DNA of 12,699 nt from RAM1 sp943372585. GTDB lineage: Bacteria; Pseudomonadota; Gammaproteobacteria; Burkholderiales; Burkholderiaceae_C. Of the stretch, positions 1 through 5,720 are shown in pieces (the stretch's first letter is position 1; every line of letters starts with the position of its first letter). The notes under the pieces were generated by a model. The model was not told the origin of the DNA. It did not search any database and was given only the letters and a program-made list of their open reading frames with translations. The stretch lies in NCBI GenBank assembly GCA_943372585.1, contig CALRZF020000075.1, positions 1 through 12,699 of the forward strand. Direction: 5' to 3'. A program made the translations under genes and the position numbers.

Positions 1-39
1 CCTGTACCAATTGCGGCGTTGTGGAGTCGGCGGTGGCCG
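1..39 (+). repeat. Inverted copy of bases 520-558 at the window edge (39 bp, exact)
   Basis: Bases 1-39 are the exact reverse complement of bases 520-558, which lie inside the minus-strand glycine-zipper gene and encode its CTNCGVVESAVA segment. The match runs to the window edge and stops sharply: base 40 (A) would need T at 519 but meets A. The two arms are 480 bp apart. The copy happens to remain in frame with the oxidoreductase fragment. A chimeric read or assembly end, as produced by multiple-displacement amplification or by misassembly, is the simplest explanation; a real inverted duplication cannot be excluded from this window alone. Confidence 0.95.
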
Positions 40-182
40 AACTGGCTGGCTACCTGAGGGACGGCCGCATGAAGAGCAAGGAAGACATCGTGGAAGGCTT
101 GGACAACTTCCCCGAGGCGCTGCTCAAGCTGTTCTCGGGTGCCAACTTCGGCAAGCTGGTGCTCAAGGTCGCTGACGCCTGA
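1..182 (+). CDS. NADP-dependent medium-chain oxidoreductase, C-terminal fragment (5' end missing)
   Basis: An open frame enters from the left edge (first full codon at base 3) and stops at TGA 180-182. The genuine part, from base 40, reads ELAGYLRDGRMKSKEDIVEG and continues through LDNFPEALLKLFSG to a KLVLKVADA end. This is the characteristic C-terminus of zinc-independent medium-chain dehydrogenase/reductases of the 2-alkenal / curcumin reductase type. Those enzymes use NADPH to reduce activated double bonds and are cytosolic; about 290 N-terminal residues, including the nucleotide-binding fold, would lie outside the window. The first 13 codons (CTNCGVVESAVAE) do not fit this family and match the neighbouring glycine-zipper gene in inverted orientation, so only bases 40-182 should be trusted. 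The gene converges on the glycine-zipper gene with a 23-bp gap. Substrate cannot be told from this piece. Confidence 0.8.
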   Translation, partial: CTNCGVVESAVAELAGYLRDGRMKSKEDIVEGLDNFPEALLKLFSGANFGKLVLKVADA

Positions 183-205
183 GCACCTGCCGCCTGCGGG
201 CGATA

Positions 206-868
206 TCAGGACGCCATTCGCACGGTGTTGCCGTCCACCACCACGCGCGAGCCGGCGGCAATGGCGCTGCCCTGCTCCACAGTGCGGATCGTGCCGTCAT
301 TCATGCGGATGCGCATCTGGTAGACCGTGACCTTCTTGGTGTTCTTTTCAATGGCGTGGCCCGCATAGGCGCCGCCTGCAGCGCCCAGCACCGTGGCGGC
401 CGTCTTGCCGCTGCCGCCGCCGACCTGGTTGCCCAGCAAGCCGCCCACCAGGCCACCCGCCACGGCGCCAACGCCGATGCCGGTATTGCCGATGCCGTTG
501 ACCTGGCCCGCGCGCTGCACGGCCACCGCCGACTCCACAACGCCGCAATTGGTACAGGTCTGCGCAACAGCAACCGCCGGGGCGGGCGTGCGGGACACAG
601 GGGCGGTGTTGTTGGGCTGGGCCACAAGGGCCTGGCGCACAGGTGCCTTTTGCGTCACGGCGGCTACCGGTGCTTCACCGTCCTTGACGCCGTCCTGCGC
701 GCCAATGCGGTTGCTGACCAGCGTGGCGGCCAGCGCCAGTGTGGCGACGGCCAGCACCGCCATGGTGGGCAGCAGCGCCTTGCTGTTGCGCAGCTTGTCG
801 CCAAAGCCGGGTTGCTGGCCGGGCTGCTGCAGGTTGTTGTTGTGCATGACGTTTTGGTTCGAGTCCAT
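206..868 (-). CDS. Glycine-zipper 2TM-domain protein, membrane-anchored
   Basis: The protein has 220 residues starting at ATG 868-866. The start was chosen for the ribosome-binding sequence AGGAGAA just upstream; a longer frame reaches 1060 but would run back through the regulatory region and into the next gene. Residues 1-30 are Asn/Gln-rich and cytoplasmic in character, 32-52 form one hydrophobic segment, and 55-103 are an Ala/Pro/Val-rich linker. A conserved-looking CTNCG motif follows at 105-109, then the glycine zipper (GxxxG-rich, about 125-172: IGVGAVAGGLVGGLLGNQVG and on). A small beta-rich tail ends the protein (VTVYQMRIRMNDGTIRTVEQ, about 180-199). The family is related to the Rickettsia 17-kDa surface antigen / SlyB group and is envelope-associated. 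The precise role is unknown; envelope integrity or stress response is an inference. It is a single gene with a repeat-rich upstream region. Confidence 0.85.
   Translation of the reverse strand: MDSNQNVMHNNNLQQPGQQPGFGDKLRNSKALLPTMAVLAVATLALAATLVSNRIGAQDGVKDGEAPVAAVTQKAPVRQALVAQPNNTAPVSRTPAPAVAVAQTCTNCGVVESAVAVQRAGQVNGIGNTGIGVGAVAGGLVGGLLGNQVGGGSGKTAATVLGAAGGAYAGHAIEKNTKKVTVYQMRIRMNDGTIRTVEQGSAIAAGSRVVVDGNTVRMAS
520..558 (-). repeat. Resident arm of the 39-bp inverted repeat
   Basis: This is the partner of bases 1-39. It sits in the coding sequence of the glycine-zipper protein, where the encoded CxxCG motif fits the protein family. It is therefore the original copy and the edge copy the displaced one. 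Confidence 0.9.
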
Positions 869-912
869 GAGGGTTCTCCTGTTCATGTACCCGAATGGTG
901 GCGTCACGCCTT

Positions 913-956
913 GATACGCGGTGTAGGCTGATGTGAGAACGGTGTGTAGGCGTATC
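913..956 (-). promoter_or_regulatory. Candidate regulator site: paired direct and inverted repeats
   Basis: Two exact copies of GTGTAGGC (921-928 and 944-951) lie 23 bp apart, about two helical turns. They are flanked by a perfect 7-bp inverted repeat, GATACGC (913-919) and GCGTATC (950-956). All of this lies 45-88 bp upstream of the glycine-zipper start codon, where an activator or response regulator would bind. The repeats are directly visible; their function is inferred. Confidence 0.4.
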
Positions 957-973
957 GCCGACGGGGCACCGTT

Positions 974-989
974 CGTGACGTAAATCACG
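974..989 (-). promoter_or_regulatory. CRP/FNR-family-like palindrome, CGTGA-N6-TCACG
   Basis: The 16-bp sequence CGTGACGTAAATCACG has perfect 5-bp arms separated by six bases. This is the geometry and core (GTGA-N6-TCAC) of CRP-type operators. It lies 106-121 bp upstream of the glycine-zipper start codon. The next gene upstream (the cupin) points the same way and ends at 1024, so the site most likely serves the glycine-zipper gene. The match is to a class of sites; no specific regulator is implied. Confidence 0.4.
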
Positions 990-1023
990 CCTGCGCGTTG
1001 CTTTGCTTGCGGTTTACCGCGCC

Positions 1024-1527
1024 CTACACACCGCCGTGCGGGTGGGTCGGGTCGACCCACAGCACCGACTCCGGCTTTTCAACAGGTTCGATGTCCAGGT
1101 TGACGGCCACGGCCTGGCCGTCGCTGCGGCACAGCACGCATTCCAGGGTCTCGGTCGGGCTGGCGTTGATCTCCTGGTGCGGCACATAGGGCGGCACATA
1201 GATGAAGTCGCCCGGCCCGGCCTCGGCGGTGAACTCCAGGTGTTCGCCCCAGCGCATGCGGGCGCGGCCGCGCACCACGTAGATCACGCTTTCCAGGTGG
1301 CCGTGGTGGTGTGCCCCGGTCTTGGCGTTGGCATGGATGGTGACCGTGCCGGCCCACAACTTTTGCGCGCCCACGCGGGCGAAGTTGATCGCCGCCTTGC
1401 GGTCCATGCCGGGTGTGGATGGCACATTGCCGTCCAGCTGGTTGCCCGGGATCACGCGCACGCCGTCGTGCTTCCAGGCGGCGCCATCCTCATTGGAATG
1501 GTCGTGGGGGTGCTTGTGTTCGCTCAT
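1024..1527 (-). CDS. Cupin-domain protein, single-domain metal-binding type
   Basis: The protein has 167 residues. After a His/Asp-rich N-terminus (HKHPHDHS, 4-11) it holds one beta-barrel cupin domain at about 55-140. Motif 1 is GAHHHGHLESVIYVVRG (71-87), supplying H73, H75 and E79 as likely metal ligands. Motif 2 is PGDFIYVPPYVPHQEINA (105-122), with H117 as the fourth ligand. The full ligand set suggests an intact metal site, so it could be a small dioxygenase, an isomerase or a ligand-binding protein; the substrate cannot be read from sequence. It has no signal peptide and is probably cytosolic. It is divergent from the cytochrome c gene. The start at 1527 has no Shine-Dalgarno sequence, and a -10-like hexamer ends six bases before it, so the mRNA may be leaderless. 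Confidence 0.85.
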   Translation of the reverse strand: MSEHKHPHDHSNEDGAAWKHDGVRVIPGNQLDGNVPSTPGMDRKAAINFARVGAQKLWAGTVTIHANAKTGAHHHGHLESVIYVVRGRARMRWGEHLEFTAEAGPGDFIYVPPYVPHQEINASPTETLECVLCRSDGQAVAVNLDIEPVEKPESVLWVDPTHPHGGV

Positions 1528-1533
1528 GCAGCC

Positions 1534-1562
1534 AGACTACACTGCTGCGCCCCGCCCGGCAA
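1534..1562 (-). promoter_or_regulatory. Candidate sigma-70-type promoter for the cupin gene
   Basis: Read on the minus strand, TTGCCG (1562-1557) and TAGTCT (1539-1534) are separated by 17 bases. Each keeps most consensus positions of a -35 and a -10 box. The -10 box ends six bases before the ATG, which would put the transcription start at or next to the start codon. This agrees with the absence of a ribosome-binding site. It lies in the 67-bp gap shared with the divergent cytochrome gene. Confidence 0.4.
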
Positions 1563-1594
1563 GAAGGCGGCGGCGCAGCAACGAGGGGTTCACG

Positions 1595-2497
1595 ATGAAA
1601 CAGAAACGGCAATGGCTCAAGGCCGCGGCATGGGTGCTGGCGGCCGTGGTGGGGGTGGCCGCTGCAGCGGTCTTTGCAGGCCTGCAGTTGGCCCAGCACA
1701 AGATGCAGCGCAAGGTGGAAGTGACGGTGCAACCGGTGGCCGCCCGCACCGACGCGCCGGCGCTTGAGCGCGGCAAATACCTGTACGCGTCACGCGGCTG
1801 CGTGGACTGCCACGGCGCCAACGGCGCGGGCCGCATGTTTGTGGAAGACGGCGGCCTGCGCATCGCGGGGCCGAATATCACCACCGGGCCTGGCGGGGTG
1901 GTGGGCGCCTACCAACCGGTGGACTGGGTGCGTGCCATCCGCCACGGCGTGAACCCGCAGGGCCGCGCCCTGATGATCATGCCCAGCGAAGACTACAACC
2001 GCTTCACCAACGACGACCTGGGCGCGCTGGTGGCCTACATCACGGCGCTGCCGCTGGCGGCCGGCAAAGGCGCTGTGCTGGACCTGCCCGTGCCGGTGCG
2101 GGTGCTGTATGGCTTTGGCGTGATCAAGGACGCCGCCGCCCGGATCGACCACAGCCTGGCACCGCAGCAGCCTGTGGCCGAGGGCGTGACGCTGGCGCAC
2201 GGCGCCTATGTGGCCAACATGTGCATCGGCTGCCACGGCGAAAAACTCGCCGGCGGCAAGATGCCCGGCGGCCCGCCCGACTGGCCCCCGGCGTCCAACC
2301 TGACGCCCGGCGCAGGCAGCGTGATGCCGCGCTACCCCGACGCCGACAGCATGATCAAGATGTTCCGCAGCGGCAAGCGGCCCGACGGATCGGCCATCAA
2401 GGTCATGCCGTTTGAATCCCTGCGCGAGATGAACGACACTGACCTGCGCGCGCTGCACCTGTACCTCAAGGGCCTGCCGGCCCAGGCCAAGGGCTGA
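1595..2497 (+). CDS. Membrane-anchored diheme cytochrome c
   Basis: The protein has 300 residues. ATG 1595 was chosen because GAGGGG lies six bases upstream and an N-terminal signal/anchor follows directly (basic MKQKRQWLK, then hydrophobic 10-30). The signal has no clear cleavage site, so it probably stays as a membrane anchor with the rest periplasmic. There are two cytochrome c domains: CVDCH at 69-73 and CIGCH at 210-214 bind heme covalently. Probable distal methionines are M127 or M129 (MIMPSEDY) and M271 (KVMPFESL). Diheme proteins of this layout pass electrons from periplasmic dehydrogenases to the respiratory chain, often as the cytochrome subunit of alcohol, aldehyde or nicotinate-type dehydrogenases. 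No dehydrogenase gene is adjacent, so the electron donor is unknown. It converges on the methionine synthase gene with a 9-bp gap. Confidence 0.88.
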   Translation: MKQKRQWLKAAAWVLAAVVGVAAAAVFAGLQLAQHKMQRKVEVTVQPVAARTDAPALERGKYLYASRGCVDCHGANGAGRMFVEDGGLRIAGPNITTGPGGVVGAYQPVDWVRAIRHGVNPQGRALMIMPSEDYNRFTNDDLGALVAYITALPLAAGKGAVLDLPVPVRVLYGFGVIKDAAARIDHSLAPQQPVAEGVTLAHGAYVANMCIGCHGEKLAGGKMPGGPPDWPPASNLTPGAGSVMPRYPDADSMIKMFRSGKRPDGSAIKVMPFESLREMNDTDLRALHLYLKGLPAQAKG

Positions 2498-2506
2498 CGT
2501 GCTGGC

Positions 2507-3529
2507 TTAACCGCCGTAGCGCTGGCGCGCCAGCGCCGCGCCTTTGGCCAGCGCGTCCAGCTTGGCCAGCGCGACCTCGCGGCTCATGGGCGCCAGACCG
2601 CAGTTGGTGCAGGGGATCAGGCGGTGTTTGGGTACGAACTGCAGGGCAGTGCCAATGGTGTCGGCCACCTGCTCGGGCGTTTCAACCACATCGCTGGCCA
2701 CGTCGATCACGCCCACCATCACGTCCTTGCCCTCCAGCAGCTTCATCAGCTCGGGCGGCACGTGCGAGTGGTAGCACTCCAGGCTGACCTGCTGGATGCT
2801 GCTTTTGGCCAGCGCCGGGAACACGTCCGCGTATTGGCGCCATTCACCGCCCAGCGTGTTCTTCCAGTCCACATTGGCCTGGATGCCGTAGCCATAGCAG
2901 ATGTGCACGGCCGTCGTGCAGGTCAGGCCCTGCGCGGCCCGCTCCAGCGCTTGTACGCCCCAGTCGGCGGCCTCTTTCATGTAGACATTGAAGGCGGGCT
3001 CGTCAAACTGGATGATGTCCACGCCATCGGCCTGCAGCGCCAGCGCCTCCTGGTTCAACAGCTCGGCAAAGGCGAAGGCCATCTTCACGCGGTCGCCGTA
3101 GAAGCGGTCGGCCACGGTGTCCACGATCGTCATGGGGCCAGGCAGCGTGAACTTGAGCTTCTTCTTGGTGTGGGCGCGGGCCAGTTGCGCCTCGAACGCA
3201 TGGACGCGGCCCTTGAGCGTGAGCGGTGCCACCACCTGCGGCACCATGGCGTCGTAGCGGTTGTTGCGGATGCCCATCTTGACCTTGTTGGCAAAGTCGA
3301 TGCCGTCCACCTGCTCCAGAAAGCCGTGCACGAAATGTTGGCGCGCCTGCTCGCCGTCGCCCACCACGTCCAGGCCGGCATCCTCCTGTGCCTTGATCCA
3401 CAGCAGCGTGGCATCGGCCTTGGCCTGGCGCAACTCGTCGCCCTGGGCCTTCCATTGCGGCCAGAGCTTTTGCGTCTCGGCCAGCCAGGCGGGCTTGGGC
3501 AGGCTGCCTGCAATAGCGGTCTCAAACAT
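2507..3529 (-). CDS. mesD: Core methionine synthase (MetE C-terminal-type, MesD-like)
   Basis: The protein has 340 residues, about half the usual length of MetE, and corresponds to its catalytic C-terminal barrel only. The zinc site is complete: H209 and C211 (AVHICYGYG), E251 (SLECYHS) and C310 (PCTNCGLAP), matching the His-Cys-Glu-Cys set of MetE. FDEPAF at 175-180 is the conserved homocysteine/active-site strand, and TLPGPMTIVDT (128-138) is another family hallmark. It methylates homocysteine to methionine in the cytosol. Overall similarity is to the short bacterial methionine synthases called MesD, which are reported to be folate-independent and to work with MesX (DUF1852). No such partner lies in this window, so the methyl donor and the subfamily call are inferred. 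The start at 3529 has an AAGGAAAAA ribosome-binding stretch upstream. It is divergent from the receiver-protein gene with a 48-bp gap. Confidence 0.85.
   Translation of the reverse strand: MFETAIAGSLPKPAWLAETQKLWPQWKAQGDELRQAKADATLLWIKAQEDAGLDVVGDGEQARQHFVHGFLEQVDGIDFANKVKMGIRNNRYDAMVPQVVAPLTLKGRVHAFEAQLARAHTKKKLKFTLPGPMTIVDTVADRFYGDRVKMAFAFAELLNQEALALQADGVDIIQFDEPAFNVYMKEAADWGVQALERAAQGLTCTTAVHICYGYGIQANVDWKNTLGGEWRQYADVFPALAKSSIQQVSLECYHSHVPPELMKLLEGKDVMVGVIDVASDVVETPEQVADTIGTALQFVPKHRLIPCTNCGLAPMSREVALAKLDALAKGAALARQRYGG
2519..2536. repeat. Perfect 18-bp palindrome at the convergent gene ends
   Basis: GCGCTGGCGCGCCAGCGC is perfectly self-complementary (9-bp arms, no loop). It lies in the last codons of the methionine synthase gene, 22 bp beyond the stop of the convergent cytochrome gene. 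It could form a strong stem at the 3' end of the cytochrome transcript, but no T-run follows, so it is not a standard intrinsic terminator. It may simply reflect codon choice for ALARQR. Confidence 0.5.
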
Positions 3530-3577
3530 GGCTTTTTCCTTTGATCAGAACAGTGGCCGCTACCCTAACATGAGGCC

Positions 3578-3961
3578 ATGATTTCTGAAGACGCAGCCAA
3601 AGGCCGGATCATGATCGTGGACGACGACATCGTGGCCACGGCCATCCTGCGCGCGCAGCTGTCGGCCCACTTTGACCTGGTCAGCACCACCGAGCCCACC
3701 GAAGCGCTTGCGCTGGCGCGCGACACGCGCCCCCACGTGATCCTGTGCGACATCAACATGCCAGGCATGACGGGCGACGAGGTGGCCAACGCGCTGTCTG
3801 AGAACCCCGACACCCGGGCCATTCCCATCGTGTACCTCACCTCCTTGCTGGAACCCGGCGGCACCGACATGCTGGACGACAGCTTTGGCGGGCACTGGGG
3901 CGTGTCCAAATCGGCGACGCTGGCCGAGCTGCTGGGCGTCATTGCGCGCGCACTGAAGTAG
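3578..3961 (+). CDS. Stand-alone response-regulator receiver protein (CheY-like)
   Basis: The protein has 127 residues and is a single receiver domain with no output domain. The acidic cluster DDD at 15-17 binds magnesium, D58 (LCDINMPGMTG) is the phosphoacceptor, T88 (VYLTS) the switch Thr and K111 the conserved Lys. The usual Lys-Pro pair after beta-5 is here Lys-Ser. Single-domain regulators of this kind act through protein-protein contacts or as phosphate shuttles. No histidine kinase is in the window, so the partner is unknown. ATG 3578 has GAGG only two bases upstream; a second ATG at 3611 would remove part of the beta-1 strand and is unlikely. It is followed after 49 bp by ndh on the same strand, which may or may not be co-transcribed. 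Confidence 0.88.
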   Translation: MISEDAAKGRIMIVDDDIVATAILRAQLSAHFDLVSTTEPTEALALARDTRPHVILCDINMPGMTGDEVANALSENPDTRAIPIVYLTSLLEPGGTDMLDDSFGGHWGVSKSATLAELLGVIARALK

Positions 3962-3976
3962 CAGCCGCCGGTCCCC

Positions 3977-4009
3977 TGCTGCAGTGCAGCAACCGCCGCA
4001 TAATGCGGC
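3977..4009 (+). promoter_or_regulatory. Two tandem hairpins between receiver gene and ndh
   Basis: TGCTGC-AGT-GCAGCA (3977-3991) and GCCGCAT-A-ATGCGGC (3995-4009) are two perfect inverted repeats, back to back with a 3-bp gap. The second ends one base before the ndh start codon and contains the -10-like hexamer CATAAT (3999-4004), six bases from the ATG. No T-run follows either stem, so intrinsic termination is unlikely. An operator over a promoter that yields a leaderless ndh mRNA is the more natural reading. The structures are directly visible; the role is inferred. Confidence 0.4.
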
Positions 4010-4010
4010 C

Positions 4011-5339
4011 ATGACTACAGCGAGCACCCAGGCCCGCCCGCGCATCGTGATCATCGGTTGCGGCTTTGGCGGCCTTGAAGCCGCCCGCGCCCTGCACGGC
4101 GCCGCGGTGGACGTGACCCTGGTGGACAAAACCAACCACCACCTGTTTCAACCCCTGCTGTACCAGGTGGCCACCGCCGGCCTGTCGGCCCCCGCCATTG
4201 CCGCGCCCATACGCCACCTATTTCGCCGCCAGCCGAACCTGACCACGCTGCTGGGCGAGGTGACGCACATCGACGCCGCCGCACGCCAGGTGCACCTGCT
4301 GGGCGGCACCACCCTGCCCTACGACCACCTGATCGTGGCCGCGGGCGCCACGCACAGCTACTTTGGCCGCGACGAATGGGCAGCCCACGCGCCGGGCCTG
4401 AAAACGCTGGACGATGCGTTTGAAATCCGCCGGCGCATCCTGCTGGCGTTTGAGGCGGCCGAGACTGAAGCTGACCCGCAGCGCCGCGCCGCCTGGCTGA
4501 ACTTTGTGGTGGTGGGCGGCGGGCCCACCGGCGTGGAAATGGCCGGCACGCTGGCCGAAATTGCCCGCCACACGCTGCCCGGTGAATTCCGCCACATCGA
4601 CCCGGCCAGCGCCAAGATCATCCTGCTGGAAGGTGGGCCGCGCGTGCTGCAGGCCATGCCGGAAGCTTTGAGCGAACGCGCGCGTGAACAGCTTATCCGC
4701 CTGGGCGTAGACGTGCGGCTGAATGCGCGCGTGACCGCGATTGATGCTGCGGGCCTCACGGTAGAGGCCGCAGGCACGGCCTACACCATCCCCAGCCGCT
4801 GCATCGTGTGGGCCGCGGGCGTGGCCGCTTCGCCGCTGGGCGCCCAGCTGGCGCAGGCCGCCGGCGCGCAAACCGACCGCGCCGGCCGCGTGCTGGTGCA
4901 ACCCGACCTGACGCTGCCCGGCCACCCCGAAATCAGCGTCATCGGCGACCTGGCCGCCGCCAGAAGCCATACGCCGGGCCGCGAGCCGGTGCCGGTGCCC
5001 GGTGTGTCGCCCGGCGCCAAGCAGATGGGCCGTACGGCAGCGGCCAACATCCTGCGCCGCCTGATGGGCCAGCCAGGTCACCCGTTCCGCTATGCCGACT
5101 ACGGCAACCTGGCCACCATCGGGCGCAATTCGGCCGTGGTGGACCTCACGTCACCGCTGGGGCCGGTGCGGTTCTCAGGCTACTTTGCGTGGCTGTTCTG
5201 GCTGTTTGCCCACGTGTACTTCCTGATTGGGTTTCGCAACCGGCTGGTCGTGCTGCTGGACTGGGCCTGGGCGTACTGGAGCTTTGCGCGGTATGCGCGG
5301 GTGGTGACGGGGATTGGCAAATCGCCCGGGGTTGATTGA
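4011..5339 (+). CDS. ndh: Type II NADH dehydrogenase (NDH-2), FAD-dependent
   Basis: The protein has 442 residues from ATG 4011; an upstream GTG at 3984 would add nine unlikely residues and overlaps the hairpins. The N-terminal FAD-binding Rossmann motif is GCGFGG (16-21), and the second nucleotide-binding motif for NADH is GGGPTG (169-174). The FAD-contacting IGDLA is at 311-315, and the family segment PGVSPGAKQMGRTAAANI at 330-347. The C-terminal hydrophobic and aromatic stretch (391-433) is the membrane-attachment part typical of NDH-2. The enzyme oxidises NADH and reduces quinone at the cytoplasmic face of the inner membrane without pumping protons. Length is normal and all motifs are intact. 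There is no Shine-Dalgarno sequence at the start. It is followed 28 bp later by a toxin-antitoxin pair that looks independently acquired. Confidence 0.9.
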   Translation: MTTASTQARPRIVIIGCGFGGLEAARALHGAAVDVTLVDKTNHHLFQPLLYQVATAGLSAPAIAAPIRHLFRRQPNLTTLLGEVTHIDAAARQVHLLGGTTLPYDHLIVAAGATHSYFGRDEWAAHAPGLKTLDDAFEIRRRILLAFEAAETEADPQRRAAWLNFVVVGGGPTGVEMAGTLAEIARHTLPGEFRHIDPASAKIILLEGGPRVLQAMPEALSERAREQLIRLGVDVRLNARVTAIDAAGLTVEAAGTAYTIPSRCIVWAAGVAASPLGAQLAQAAGAQTDRAGRVLVQPDLTLPGHPEISVIGDLAAARSHTPGREPVPVPGVSPGAKQMGRTAAANILRRLMGQPGHPFRYADYGNLATIGRNSAVVDLTSPLGPVRFSGYFAWLFWLFAHVYFLIGFRNRLVVLLDWAWAYWSFARYARVVTGIGKSPGVD

Positions 5340-5347
5340 TGGAAACG

Positions 5348-5353
5348 TATAAG
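5348..5353 (+). promoter_or_regulatory. -10-like hexamer TATAAG before the toxin-antitoxin pair
   Basis: TATAAG lies 14 bases before the toxin start codon in the 28-bp gap after ndh. I see no convincing -35 box at 16-18 bp, and the toxin has no Shine-Dalgarno sequence. A very short leader would be consistent with this. It is a weak call based on one hexamer. Confidence 0.3.
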
Positions 5354-5367
5354 TTACCATTCGACCC

Positions 5368-5718
5368 ATGGGAGTCAAGGTCGAAGAATATCTGCGCGAG
5401 GACGGTTCAAGCCCGTACGCCACATGGTTTAGCGGTCTTGAAGCACAGGCAGCCGCCAAAGTCGCAGTAGCCAAGCTGCGCATGGAACTGGGCAATACGT
5501 CCAGCATCAAATGGTTTGCAGGTATGGGCGAATACGTCATCGACTGGGGCCCCGGGTACCGGGTGTACCTGGCCAAAGATGGCGACACACTCATCATCCT
5601 GTTGGGCGGCGGGACCAAACGTGGGCAACAAAAGGATATTGATCAGGCCAAGGCCCTGCACGCCGAATACAAGATGCGAAAGAAAGCGTTGACTTCAACC
5701 AGGAAAGGCAGGAAATAG
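5368..5718 (+). CDS. Type II toxin, HigB/RelE-like addiction-module killer protein
   Basis: The protein has 116 residues. The segment EYVIDWGPGYRVYLAKDGDT (55-74), followed by LIILLGGGTKRGQQKDIDQA (75-94), is the hallmark core of the RelE/ParE-superfamily killer proteins related to HI1419. The N-terminal helices (YATWFSGLEAQAAAKVAVAK, 17-36, then LRMELGN) fit the same fold. The C-terminal 20 residues are strongly basic and extend past the usual end. Family members are ribosome-associated mRNA interferases inhibited by the downstream antitoxin. The gene comes first in the pair, the order usual for this subfamily. Two bases separate its stop from the antitoxin start, so translation is probably coupled. 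GC is about 55%, well below the flanking genes, suggesting horizontal acquisition. Confidence 0.85.
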   Translation: MGVKVEEYLREDGSSPYATWFSGLEAQAAAKVAVAKLRMELGNTSSIKWFAGMGEYVIDWGPGYRVYLAKDGDTLIILLGGGTKRGQQKDIDQAKALHAEYKMRKKALTSTRKGRK

Positions 5719-5720
5719 AC

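Noticed and set aside
183..205. Intrinsic terminator between the oxidoreductase and glycine-zipper genes
   Set aside because: Only a 4-bp stem (CCGC-CT-GCGG at 190-199) is present and there is no T-run.
2624..3544. Long open frame on the plus strand opposite the methionine synthase gene (306 codons)
   Set aside because: It is the high-GC shadow of a well-supported gene. Its translation is His/Val/Leu/Arg-rich with no recognisable domain and no ribosome-binding site.
4218..5081. Minus-strand open frame of 287 codons opposite ndh
   Set aside because: ndh is complete with all motifs on the plus strand. The opposite frame has low-complexity, arginine- and histidine-rich composition.
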